From Clostridia bacterium (GTDB lineage Bacteria > Bacillota > Clostridia > Christensenellales > Aristaeellaceae): a stretch of 42,835 nucleotides of DNA. Location: NCBI GenBank assembly GCA_017429265.1, contig JAFRPG010000007.1, forward strand, positions 1-42,835. The letters run 5' to 3'. Under the pieces are notes generated by a model, which was not told where the DNA came from, did no database searches, and saw only the letters and a program-made list of their open reading frames with translations. This document shows, one piece after another, positions 6,666 to 14,525 of this stretch; the stretch's first letter is position 1, and each line of letters opens with the position of its first letter. The translations under genes and the position numbers were made by a program.

Positions 6666-8264
6666 TCAAAGGGTTTCGCACTGATGCAGGAGGCGGACGG
6701 CGGCCTCGATGCCGTCGGTGGCGGCGGACATGATGCCGCCGGCGTAACCCGCGCCCTCCCCGCAGGGGTAGAGCCCGGCCAGGCCCACCGCGCATCCGTT
6801 CTGACCGCGGGGCAGGCGCACCGGGGAGGAGGAGCGCGTCTCCGCTCCCGTGAGCAGGGCATCCGGGTGGGCAAAGCCGTTCAGCATGCCGTTCATCCGG
6901 GGGAGGGCGTAGCGCAGGTCGCGAATGACCGCGTCCGGGAGCACGGCGCGCAGATCGGCCGGGGTCACGCCGGGGCGGTAGGTCGGTTCGACGCTGCCGA
7001 GGACGCGGGTCTCGCGATCGGCGAGGAAATCGCCCACGGTCTGCACGGGTGCGCGGAAGCCGCCGCCCCCGGCCCGGAAGGCTGCCTTCTCGATCCGACG
7101 CTGGAGGACGAAGCCCGCCAGCGGGTGATCGTCGCCGAAATCCGCGGGGCCGACGCCCACGAGCAGGGCGGCGTTCGCGTTCACGCCGTCGCGCGCGTGC
7201 AGGCTCATGCCGTTGGTGACCACGCCGCCCTCCTGGGAGGCGGAGGCGATCACTTCGCCGCCGGGGCACATGCAGAAGCTGTAGACCCCGCGGCCGTCGG
7301 GTGTGTGGACGTTCAGCTTGTACTCCGCCGCGCCGAGGGCGGGATGGCCGGCAAAGCGCCCGTACTGGGCGCGGTCGATGAGGGCCTGCGGGTGCTCGAT
7401 GCGCACCCCCATCGCGAAGGGCTTCTGCACCATGCGCACCCCGTCGAGGAAGAGCTGCTGCAGGGTGTCCCGCGCGCTGTGGCCGATGCAGAGGAAGACG
7501 TGGTCGGTCTCCAGCAGTCCGGCGCCCTCCGGCCCCTCGAGGTGCACGCCGGTCACCGCGCCGGTACAGGTCTCCAGACGGGTGAGCCGCGTGGAGAAGC
7601 GCACCTCTCCGCCGAGAGAGAGGATCTCGCCGCGCAGGGATGCGATCGTGCCCTTCAGCCGGTCCGTGCCGATATGGGGCTTGGCCAGCCAGAGGATCTC
7701 CTCCGGCGCGCCGTTGCGGACGAAGGTCTCCAGGACAAAGCGCTGCCAGGGGGATTTGGTGCCCGTGGTGAGCTTCCCGTCGGAGAACGCGCCCGCCCCG
7801 CCCTCGCCGAACTGGACGTTGCTCTCGGGGTCGAGCCGGGCTTCGGTCTGCAGGGCCCGCACGTCCCGGGTACGGTCTTCGACGGCCTTGCCGCGCTCGA
7901 CGAGGATGGGCCGCGCGCCGGCCATCGCGAGGATCAGCGCGCAGAAAAGCCCCGCGGGCCCGGCGCCGACGACCACGGGCCGCCGCGGCAGGCGGGCGGC
8001 GGGGATCGCCGGATGGCCCTCGCGCGGGGCAGGGGAAGCAATGCCGGGCTTCAGGCGATTCAGCAGCGCGTGTTCGCCGCGGACTTCGGCATCCACGGTC
8101 AGCACGAAGTGAACGTCCGCCTTGTCGCGGGCGTCGACGGAGCGGCGGACGAGCCGCACGGAGAGCACATCCTTCGCGGGGATGCGCAGCCTGGCCGCCA
8201 CGGCGGAAGGCAGGTCCGCTGGCGTGTAGTCCGGGGGCATCGTGAGATTGCCGATACGGAGCAT
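6666..8264 (-). CDS. FAD-dependent oxidoreductase (COG2509-like)
   Basis: A 532-residue flavoprotein. An N-terminal domain of about 95 residues precedes a Rossmann fold with GAGPAG at about residues 100-105 and an acidic strand end (VERG) for ribose binding. The segment NVQFGEGGAGAFSDGKLTTG is characteristic of the widespread but uncharacterised family of FAD-dependent dehydrogenases often annotated as NAD(P)/FAD-dependent oxidoreductase. The C-terminal part again carries FAD-contact glycines (GEGAGYAGGI). Length is normal. GGAGG precedes the ATG, within the tail of the GNAT gene, so the two are tightly linked. The family is confident; the substrate is unknown and no neighbour settles it. Confidence 0.88.
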   Translation of the reverse strand: MLRIGNLTMPPDYTPADLPSAVAARLRIPAKDVLSVRLVRRSVDARDKADVHFVLTVDAEVRGEHALLNRLKPGIASPAPREGHPAIPAARLPRRPVVVGAGPAGLFCALILAMAGARPILVERGKAVEDRTRDVRALQTEARLDPESNVQFGEGGAGAFSDGKLTTGTKSPWQRFVLETFVRNGAPEEILWLAKPHIGTDRLKGTIASLRGEILSLGGEVRFSTRLTRLETCTGAVTGVHLEGPEGAGLLETDHVFLCIGHSARDTLQQLFLDGVRMVQKPFAMGVRIEHPQALIDRAQYGRFAGHPALGAAEYKLNVHTPDGRGVYSFCMCPGGEVIASASQEGGVVTNGMSLHARDGVNANAALLVGVGPADFGDDHPLAGFVLQRRIEKAAFRAGGGGFRAPVQTVGDFLADRETRVLGSVEPTYRPGVTPADLRAVLPDAVIRDLRYALPRMNGMLNGFAHPDALLTGAETRSSSPVRLPRGQNGCAVGLAGLYPCGEGAGYAGGIMSAATDGIEAAVRLLHQCETL

Positions 8265-8274
8265 GGGTTCCTCC

Positions 8275-8844
8275 TCAGGGGCGCGGATCGTCGGGCAGCA
8301 TATCGTATATCACCATGTCCACGATCCCGGTATTGTCCGCGCCGGCCCTGCGCTCGACGCCGCAGCGGGTCATGCCGACCTTCTGCATCACCCGGCCGGA
8401 TTTCGGGTTGGCCGCGGCGTGCGAGGCCCGCAGGCGCATGAAGCCGGCTGTGTCGAACAGGTAGGCGATCACCGCGCGGAAAGCCTCGGGCATCAGACCC
8501 TGGCCCCACCAGGCGCGGCCCATGCAGTAGCCGATCTCCCCGCAGCGCACGCCGCGGGCCGGGCTTTCGATCAGCTGCACGACCGAGATGCCGCCGATGG
8601 GGCCGTCCAGCCCTTTCAGGCTGATCGCCCAGTTATAGTAATCCGGCTGCTCATAGCGGGCGACCCAGTCCGCGAGCAGCATGCTGGTGATGTCGACGGA
8701 ACCGTGGGGCGGCCAGGTCAGGTGCTCCGTCACCAGGGGATCGCTCGCCCAGCGGTCGAACATGGGCTGCGCGTCCTCCGCGGTGAAGCGGCGCAGGATG
8801 AGCCGGGGCGTCTCAAGGGTGCGGGTGCCGGTGTTCGGTGTCAT
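8275..8844 (-). CDS. GNAT acetyltransferase, RimJ/RimL type
   Basis: A 189-residue N-acetyltransferase. It opens with ETPRLILRRFTAEDA, the typical start of RimJ/RimL-like GNAT proteins, and has the acetyl-CoA loop in GRAWWGQGLMPEA (about residues 108-121) and the final NPKSGRVMQKVGM motif. These enzymes acetylate N-termini of ribosomal proteins or small amines; the substrate here cannot be told. Start ATG overlaps the truA stop by four bases (ATGA type), with AAGGAGG upstream, so translation is probably coupled to truA. Confidence 0.88.
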   Translation of the reverse strand: MTPNTGTRTLETPRLILRRFTAEDAQPMFDRWASDPLVTEHLTWPPHGSVDITSMLLADWVARYEQPDYYNWAISLKGLDGPIGGISVVQLIESPARGVRCGEIGYCMGRAWWGQGLMPEAFRAVIAYLFDTAGFMRLRASHAAANPKSGRVMQKVGMTRCGVERRAGADNTGIVDMVIYDMLPDDPRP

Positions 8845-9629
8845 GGGTCCTCCTTGTGCCAGCGGATGGACGCCGGATCGGTGAAAGCCGCCTCCGGATA
8901 GTCGACCCGTGTGAGTTCGAGGCCGTGGGGCGGGGCGGTGACGCCCAGGTCCAGGCGGTCCAGCGACGCGAAGGCCCTGCGGAAGGCGTCGGGCTCCCGC
9001 TTCCCGTGCCCGATCTCGATCAGCGTGCCGACGATGATGCGGACCATATTATAGAGGAAGGCGTTGCCGTAAACGGTGAACCCGAAGCGGTCCCCGTCCC
9101 GGCTCAGCTGTGCCTCGGTGATCGTGCGCACGGTGGTCTTCGCCGTGCCGCCCGCGGCCTGAAAGGCGGCGAAGTCGTGAGTGCCGAGGAGGTCCGCGCA
9201 GGCGGCGCGCATCGGCTCCGGATCCAGGGGCACCGGGATGTGCAGATACAGGTCCCGCAGGAGAGCGCTCGCGTGCCGCGTATTGAGGATGCGGTAGGTG
9301 TAGCGCTTGCCGCAGGAGAGGAAGCGGGCGTGGAAACCGTCGGGAACGGCGCGGCCCTCCGTGACCCGGATGTCCGGCGGGAGCATCGTGTTCAGGGCGA
9401 AGGGTACCTTCTCCGGCGGGATGCGGCAGGACGTGTCGAAGTGGACGCGCTGGCCCCGGGCGTGGACGCCCGCGTCGGTTCGGGAGGCCCCGGTCACGCG
9501 GATCTCCTCCCCGCACAGGGCGGAGAGCCGCTCCTCGAGCACCTGCTGGACCGACAGGCCGTTCAGCTGCCGCTGCCAGCCCGCGTAGGCCGTCCCGTCA
9601 TACTCGATGGTCAGCAGGACGCGGCTCAC
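8841..9629 (-). CDS. truA: tRNA pseudouridine(38-40) synthase TruA
   Basis: A 262-residue enzyme that isomerises uridines 38-40 in the tRNA anticodon arm. The catalytic aspartate lies in the RTDAGVHARGQ motif; the start YDGTAYAGWQRQ and the segment NAFLYNMVRIIVG are family hallmarks. I chose GTG at 9629, which overlaps the ecfT stop as GTGA and gives a protein beginning MSRVLLTIEYDG, as in homologues; an upstream GTG at 9638 would add three residues. Position after ecfT is the classic arrangement in Bacillota. Confidence 0.95.
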   Translation of the reverse strand: MSRVLLTIEYDGTAYAGWQRQLNGLSVQQVLEERLSALCGEEIRVTGASRTDAGVHARGQRVHFDTSCRIPPEKVPFALNTMLPPDIRVTEGRAVPDGFHARFLSCGKRYTYRILNTRHASALLRDLYLHIPVPLDPEPMRAACADLLGTHDFAAFQAAGGTAKTTVRTITEAQLSRDGDRFGFTVYGNAFLYNMVRIIVGTLIEIGHGKREPDAFRRAFASLDRLDLGVTAPPHGLELTRVDYPEAAFTDPASIRWHKEDP

Positions 9630-10456
9630 AGGGGCCACCCGTCCGGCATTGCCGCGCGCTCGAGGATGATGACCCCGATCAGCAGGGCGACCGCGATCAC
9701 GGCGAAGAGATCATGGCGGGTCAGCTTCAGCACGCGCAGGCGGGTGCGGCCCTCGCCGCCGTGGTAGCAGCGGGCCTCCATCGCCATGGCGAGGTCCCCG
9801 GCCCGCCGGAACGCCGAGACGAACAGCGGCACGAGCAGGGGCACCATGGCTTTAGCCCGCTTGATCAGGTTGCCGGACTCAAAGTCCGCGCCGCGGGCCA
9901 TCTGCGCCTTCATGATCTTGTCGGCCTCCTCCAGGAGGGTGGGGATGAAGCGCAGGGCGATGGACATCATCATGGCCAGCTCGTGGGCCGGGAAATGAAT
10001 GATCTTCAGCGGCGAGAGCAGGAGCTCGATGCCGTCGGAGAGCTGGATCGGGGAGGTGGTCAGGGTCATCAGGCTCGTGCAGATCACGAGCAGGGCCAGA
10101 CGGGCGGAGAAGAACACGGCCTGCCGCAGACCCGCGCGGGTGATCGTGATGATCCACCAGTGAACCAGGATCTCCTGCTCCCCGCCGCCGCTTTGGAAGA
10201 AGAGGTTGAGCAGGAAGGTGAGAATCAGGATGAAGCGCAGGGGCTTCAGACCCTTGATCATCAGGCGGAAGGGAACGTTCGCCAGGCAGGAGGCGAGGAA
10301 GATGAAGGTGAGGAGGATCGCGTAGCCCACCATGCTCCGGACCAGGAAGACGGCCACGATCAGGGCGATGGTCAGCAGAATCTTGACGCGGGGATCGAGG
10401 CGGTGCACCCAGCTGTCCACCGGATAATACTGGCCGAGGGTGATGTTCTTCAGCAT
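9626..10456 (-). CDS. ecfT: ECF transporter transmembrane subunit EcfT
   Basis: A 276-residue integral membrane protein that couples the two ATPases to exchangeable vitamin-binding S components. It starts MLKNITLGQYYPVDSWVHRLDPRVK, the conserved EcfT opening, has about five to six hydrophobic segments, and carries the coupling-helix motifs QMARGADF (ARG type) and MEARCYHGG near residues 170-230. Start at 10456 is supported by GGAGG eight to nine bases upstream. Overlaps the ecfA2 end by 7 bases. No S component is encoded in the window, as expected for a shared group II ECF module. Confidence 0.95.
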   Translation of the reverse strand: MLKNITLGQYYPVDSWVHRLDPRVKILLTIALIVAVFLVRSMVGYAILLTFIFLASCLANVPFRLMIKGLKPLRFILILTFLLNLFFQSGGGEQEILVHWWIITITRAGLRQAVFFSARLALLVICTSLMTLTTSPIQLSDGIELLLSPLKIIHFPAHELAMMMSIALRFIPTLLEEADKIMKAQMARGADFESGNLIKRAKAMVPLLVPLFVSAFRRAGDLAMAMEARCYHGGEGRTRLRVLKLTRHDLFAVIAVALLIGVIILERAAMPDGWPL

Positions 10457-11310
10457 GGGTTCGCCTCCTTCCACAGGCGCAGGAGGTGGTCATACAGCTC
10501 GTCCTGCGTGTAGAGATCGTCGGGCAGATCGAGACCGCGGGCGCGCAGGGCCTGCACCAGGCGGGAGGCCTCGGGGACGCCGAGCCCGGCCTCCTCCATC
10601 ATCTCCCGCTGCCGGAAGATCTCCCGCGGCGTGCCGTCGGCGAGCAGGCTGCCGTGGGCGAGGACCACCACGCGGGTGGCCAGGCGCGCAACGTCGTCCA
10701 TCGAGTGACTGACCATGACCACGGTGGTGCCGCTCTGGTGCAGCTCGCGCACGATGCCGAGGATGCGGTCGCGGCCGTGGGGGTCGAGGCCGGCGGTCGG
10801 CTCGTCGAGGATCAGGGTTTTGGGCTGCATGGCGAGCACGCCGGCGATGGCCACCCGGCGCATCTGGCCGCCGGAGAGCTCGAAGGGGCTGCGCCGGGCA
10901 TACTTGTCGTAGTTCAGGTGGACCTGCGCCATGGCGGTGCGGACGCGCTCTTCGATCTCCGCGGCGCTCAGCCCGAGGTTCTTCGGCCCGAAGGCGATGT
11001 CCTTGGCCACCGTCTCCTCAAAGAGCTGGTATTCCGGGTACTGGAAGACCAGGCCGATGCGCATGCGCAGCTTCCGCCGGTCCACATGCTCGCCGTTGAG
11101 GTCCTCGCCGTCCACCAGCACCTGGCCGGAGGTCGGCTTGAGCAGGCCGTTGAGGTGCTGCACAAGGGTCGACTTGCCGCAGCCCGTGTGGCCCACCAGC
11201 GCGAGAAAATCGCCGTCCCGGATCTCGAAGGAGATGTCGTGCAGGGCGACGGACTCGAAGGCGGTGCCGCCGGAATAGACGTGTGTCAGGTTTTTCAGTT
11301 GGATGGACAT
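10450..11310 (-). CDS. ecfA2: ECF transporter ATPase EcfA2
   Basis: A 286-residue ABC ATPase of the energy-coupling-factor module, on the inner face of the membrane. Walker A is GHTGCGKST, the Q-loop region reads VFQYPEYQLFEETV, the signature is LSGGQMRRVAIAG and Walker B LILDEPTAGLD. The YPEYQLFEETV segment is typical of EcfA2, and the C-terminal 60 residues form the usual ECF-specific extension. ATG 11310 lies inside the end of ecfA1 (16-base overlap), indicating tight coupling and equal dosage of the two ATPases. Confidence 0.95.
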   Translation of the reverse strand: MSIQLKNLTHVYSGGTAFESVALHDISFEIRDGDFLALVGHTGCGKSTLVQHLNGLLKPTSGQVLVDGEDLNGEHVDRRKLRMRIGLVFQYPEYQLFEETVAKDIAFGPKNLGLSAAEIEERVRTAMAQVHLNYDKYARRSPFELSGGQMRRVAIAGVLAMQPKTLILDEPTAGLDPHGRDRILGIVRELHQSGTTVVMVSHSMDDVARLATRVVVLAHGSLLADGTPREIFRQREMMEEAGLGVPEASRLVQALRARGLDLPDDLYTQDELYDHLLRLWKEANPC

Positions 11311-12143
11311 AAGAGCCTGCACACCTCCTCGGTCATTTCGTCGACGCTCAGGATGCCCTCGCGCAGGGGCATGCCCGCGTCGCGCAGCCGCTTGGCCAGA
11401 TCGGCCATGTGGGGAACGTCCAGATGGATCTCCCGCATCTTCTCCACCTCGGTGAAGACCTCGCGGGGGGTGCCGCTGAGAACCGTCTGCCCGTCGGAGA
11501 CCACCACGACGCGGTCGGCGGTGGCGGCTTCCTCCATGAAGTGGGTGATCCACACGACGCTGATCCCCTCCTCGCGGTTGAGGCGGTGGACGGTGTCCAG
11601 CACCTCCCGGCGCCCGGAGGGATCGAGCATGGCCGTGGCCTCGTCGGCGATCAGGCACAGGGGCGTCATGGCGAGGATGCCCGCGATGGCCACCCGCTGC
11701 TTCTGGCCGCCGGAGAGCATGTGCGGGGCGGTGGCGGCGTAGGCGGTCATGTGGACGGCCTCCAGGGCGCGGTCGATGCGCTCGACCATCTCGTCGTGGG
11801 GAACGCCGAGGTTCTCCAGCCCGAAGGCCACATCCTCGCGCACGAGCGTGGCGACGATCTGGTTGTCGGGGTTCTGGAAGATCATGCCGGCGGCGCGGCG
11901 GATGTCCCAGAGACGGTCATCGTCCCGGGTGTCCATCCCGCAGACCAGCACGCGGCCCTCGGTGGGGACGTAGAGGGCGTTGAGCAGCTTGGCCAGGGTG
12001 GACTTGCCGGAGCCGTTGTGGCCCAGCACCGCCACGAACTCCCCGGGCTTCACGGCCAGGGAGACCTGACTGAGCGCCGGCGTCTCCGCCTCCTCATAGG
12101 TGTAGGAGACGGCCTCCGCCTGGATCCTGTTTTCTTCCGCCAT
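11295..12143 (-). CDS. ecfA1: ECF transporter ATPase EcfA1
   Basis: A 282-residue ABC ATPase that pairs with EcfA2. Walker A GHNGSGKST, Q-loop IFQNPDNQIVATLV (diagnostic of EcfA1), signature LSGGQKQRVAIAG, Walker B LIADEATAMLD, in which the usual Pro after the Glu is Ala. Start 12143 has GAGGAGG nine bases upstream; an in-frame ATG at 12176 has no such site. It heads the minus-strand cluster and has its own promoter. In many Bacillota rplQ precedes this gene; here a divergent dehydrogenase does instead, so the ECF cluster has been separated from the ribosomal operon. Confidence 0.95.
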   Translation of the reverse strand: MAEENRIQAEAVSYTYEEAETPALSQVSLAVKPGEFVAVLGHNGSGKSTLAKLLNALYVPTEGRVLVCGMDTRDDDRLWDIRRAAGMIFQNPDNQIVATLVREDVAFGLENLGVPHDEMVERIDRALEAVHMTAYAATAPHMLSGGQKQRVAIAGILAMTPLCLIADEATAMLDPSGRREVLDTVHRLNREEGISVVWITHFMEEAATADRVVVVSDGQTVLSGTPREVFTEVEKMREIHLDVPHMADLAKRLRDAGMPLREGILSVDEMTEEVCRLLCPSN

Positions 12144-12178
12144 GTCCGCAGCCCTCCTCAGAGAATTGAACGGCATTT

Positions 12179-12207
12179 ATTGTAGCACACGCCGCGCGCG
12201 CACGCAA
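12179..12207 (-). promoter_or_regulatory. Promoter of the ecfA1-to-pepT cluster
   Basis: On the minus strand: TTGCGT (12207-12202), 17 bp, TACAAT (12184-12179), with TGC directly before the -10 (extended -10). It lies about 36 bases before the EcfA1 start codon. The plus-strand hairpin GGATTT/AAATCC just upstream overlaps the -35 side. Confidence 0.6.
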
Positions 12208-12345
12208 GGATTTGGCGGAAAATCCGTGCTTCCCGCCCATACCGGGGAAAAACTGTCAGGATTCCGTCCCCGTGAAGGGAAAGCGCGGCGGGCGGCGAAT
12301 GAGAGCGGAGAAGGCATTCAGACAGAAGCCAAGGAGGAAATGCTT

Positions 12346-13092
12346 ATGTATCAGGTCAGGGGAAGATGGGCGCTGATCACGGGCGCGGCCCGGGGCATCG
12401 GCTGCCTGACGGCGAGGTTCATGGCGAAACAGGGGTGCAATCTGATCCTGCACAGCCGGGACCTGTCCCACACGGCGGCCCTGCAGGCCGAGCTGATAAA
12501 GGAGGGCGTACAGGTGCGGGCGGTGGCCGCGGATCTCGGTGACCCCGGGGCGGTGGCCGCGATGCTGGCGGAGATCGACCGGATGGGCGTGGATGTGGAC
12601 ATCGTGCTGAACAACGCAGGCCTGCAGATCGCCTACCGCACCGACTGGTGCGCCACCCCGGTCAGCGATTACGAGGTCAGCTTCCGCGTGAACACGATCG
12701 CGCCGGCCATGATCTGCTACCACTTCCTGCCGAAGATGATGGCGAAGGGCACGGGCCGCATCCTCAACACGACGAGCGGCATTGCCCTGGACGTCTGCCA
12801 GGCGGGGTATTCCGCGAGCAAGGCGGCCCTGGACAAGATCACGATCGACATGGGCTCGAAGGTGGAGGGCACCGATGTGCTGATCAACCTGACCGATCCG
12901 GGCTGGTGCCGCACCGACCTGGGCGGCCCCCACGCGCCCAACGCCCCGGAGAGCGCGATCCCGGGCATCGCGGTCGGCGTGTTCGTCGACGACGGGAAAT
13001 CCGGACGCAACCTCGGCGCGCAGCACTTTGCCGGCATGACCCTGGAGGAAGCCGTCCGCAAGGCGGAGGCGGAATTCGACAGCCCTTACTGA
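12346..13092 (+). CDS. Short-chain dehydrogenase/reductase (SDR)
   Basis: A 248-residue classical SDR. Cofactor-binding TGAARGIG near residues 11-18, NNAG near 89, and catalytic Ser in NTTSG with the YSASK tetrad motif are all present. Such enzymes oxidise or reduce alcohol/ketone groups with NAD(P)H. Start 12346 is favoured over ATG 12340 because AAGGAGG (12331-12337) is 8 bases upstream of it. The GH10 gene follows after 18 bases, so both are likely on one transcript, which may point to a sugar or sugar-derived substrate; that link is inference. Confidence 0.88.
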   Translation: MYQVRGRWALITGAARGIGCLTARFMAKQGCNLILHSRDLSHTAALQAELIKEGVQVRAVAADLGDPGAVAAMLAEIDRMGVDVDIVLNNAGLQIAYRTDWCATPVSDYEVSFRVNTIAPAMICYHFLPKMMAKGTGRILNTTSGIALDVCQAGYSASKAALDKITIDMGSKVEGTDVLINLTDPGWCRTDLGGPHAPNAPESAIPGIAVGVFVDDGKSGRNLGAQHFAGMTLEEAVRKAEAEFDSPY

Positions 13093-13110
13093 CAAAAGGA
13101 GGAACACAGC

Positions 13111-14328
13111 ATGACAGCCTTTGAACACCGCCGCGCCGCGGCCTCCCTGCGCATCCTGAACCCCGACGGCACCCCCGCGGCCAACCGCGAGGTGAAGATC
13201 GACCAGACCGCCCACCGCTTCCTTTTCGGCTGCGGAGCCTTCGACAGCGTGGCCATGCAGGGCGTGCCGGACGAGGAGAAGAAGGCTTACTTTGCCGCCC
13301 GCATGGAGAAGTGGCTGGGCCTGTTCAACTACGGCACCCTGCCCTTCTACTGGGGACGCTATGAGCCCGTGGAGGGCAGGACGGCCTATGAGCCCACCAT
13401 GGCGGCGGCGAAGTGGCTGCGCGAACGCGGCGTGACCGTGAAGGGCCATCCCCTCTGCTGGCACACGGCCTGCGCGAACTGGCTCATGCAGTACGACAAC
13501 GCGGAGATCCTCCGCCGCCAGATCGAGCGCATCCACCGCGATGTGGCCGCCTTCCGTGGGGTCATTGACATGTGGGACGTGATCAACGAGGTCGTGATCA
13601 TGCCGGTCTTCGACAAGTACGACAACGCCATCACCCGGATCTGCAAGGAAATGGGGCGCGTGCCGCTGGTCAAGGCCGTGTTTGAGGCGGCGAAGGAGAC
13701 CAACCCGACGGCCACCCTGCTGATCAATGACTTCAACACCAGCCCGGCCTACGAGCATCTGATCGAGGACCTGCTGGAGGCGGGCGTGCCGATCGACACC
13801 ATCGGCATCCAGAGCCACCAGCATCAGGGCTACTGGGGCGCGGAGAAGGTCCACGACGTGCTGGCGCGCTTCTCCCGCTTCGGCCTGCCGATCCACTTCA
13901 CCGAGAACACGCTGATTTCCGGCGAGCTGATGCCCCCGCACATCGACGACCTCAACGACTGGCAGGTCAGCGAGTGGCCCTCCACCCCTGAGGGTGAGGA
14001 GCGGCAGGCCCGCGAGATGAAGGAGATGTACACGATCCTCTTCAGCCATCCGCAGGTGGAGGCAATCACCACCTGGGACTTCGGCGACGGGGCCTGGCTG
14101 AAGGCGCCTTCCGGCTTCATCCGCCTGGACGGCAGCGAGAAGCCCTCCTACGATATGCTCCGGGATCTGATCCACGGCGACTGGGAGACCCACACGGCCT
14201 GCGCCACCGATGCGGAAGGCCGCCTGGACTTCACCGGCTTCAAGGGAAGCTACCGCCTGCAGTGCGCCGGCCTGTCCGCGGACCTGCGGCTGGACGGCGC
14301 GGTCCGCGCGGATGTCACCCTCGGCTGA
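13111..14328 (+). CDS. Intracellular GH10 family glycosidase (xylanase-like)
   Basis: A 405-residue glycoside hydrolase of family 10, without signal peptide, so probably cytosolic. GHPLCWH (about residues 112-118) and the acid/base Glu160 in WDVINEV are typical. The nucleophile is probably Glu265 in HFTENTL, where canonical xylanases read TELD. Trp in TTWDFGDGAWL near residues 308-318 forms part of the -1 subsite. A short beta-rich tail (about 345-405) resembles the C-terminal domain seen in cytosolic GH10 proteins. It likely cleaves imported xylo-oligosaccharides or a related glycoside. AAAGGAGG precedes the ATG. Preceded by an SDR and closed by a strong terminator. Family confident; the altered nucleophile motif leaves substrate open. 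Confidence 0.88.
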   Translation: MTAFEHRRAAASLRILNPDGTPAANREVKIDQTAHRFLFGCGAFDSVAMQGVPDEEKKAYFAARMEKWLGLFNYGTLPFYWGRYEPVEGRTAYEPTMAAAKWLRERGVTVKGHPLCWHTACANWLMQYDNAEILRRQIERIHRDVAAFRGVIDMWDVINEVVIMPVFDKYDNAITRICKEMGRVPLVKAVFEAAKETNPTATLLINDFNTSPAYEHLIEDLLEAGVPIDTIGIQSHQHQGYWGAEKVHDVLARFSRFGLPIHFTENTLISGELMPPHIDDLNDWQVSEWPSTPEGEERQAREMKEMYTILFSHPQVEAITTWDFGDGAWLKAPSGFIRLDGSEKPSYDMLRDLIHGDWETHTACATDAEGRLDFTGFKGSYRLQCAGLSADLRLDGAVRADVTLG

Positions 14329-14340
14329 GCCGGGACAACG

Positions 14341-14372
14341 AACCCCTCCGGGCACGCGTCCGGAGGGGTTTT
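14341..14372 (+). terminator. Rho-independent terminator after the GH10 gene
   Basis: An 11-bp perfect stem, AACCCCTCCGG (14341-14351) with CCGGAGGGGTT (14360-14370), 8-base loop, ending in TTTT. Twelve bases after the GH10 stop. Confidence 0.9.
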
Positions 14373-14380
14373 CCCGCTCA

Positions 14381-14501
14381 TGACGCAGGAATTCCGGCAA
14401 ATCTGCGGAATCACACAAAAATCCCCCTGCGTCAGGGCTTGCATGTGACGCTGCGTCATGCGCTACGGTGGCTGCGCAGCGACACGCACGGGTTCCCGTG
14501 C
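14381..14501 (+). promoter_or_regulatory. Dyad-rich control region before the alpha/beta hydrolase
   Basis: Four copies of the half-site TGACGC or its complement occur in 78 bp: 14381, 14429 (as GCGTCA), 14446 and 14453. The last two form the dyad TGACGC-T-GCGTCA (14446-14458). This dyad lies between TTGCAT (14439-14444) and TACGGT (14464-14469), 19 bp apart, the long spacing with a central dyad that marks MerR-type promoters. Downstream are the palindrome GCTGCGCAGC (14471-14480) and the hairpin GCACGGG/CCCGTGC (14486-14501) just before the ribosome binding site. The repeats are plain in the sequence; the MerR reading is inference. Confidence 0.4.
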
Positions 14502-14525
14502 GGAGACATGAGGAGGAGACCGGAT

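Noticed and set aside
5511..8441. Long plus-strand open frame opposite pepT and the FAD protein
   Set aside because: Antisense of two confident genes; GC artefact.
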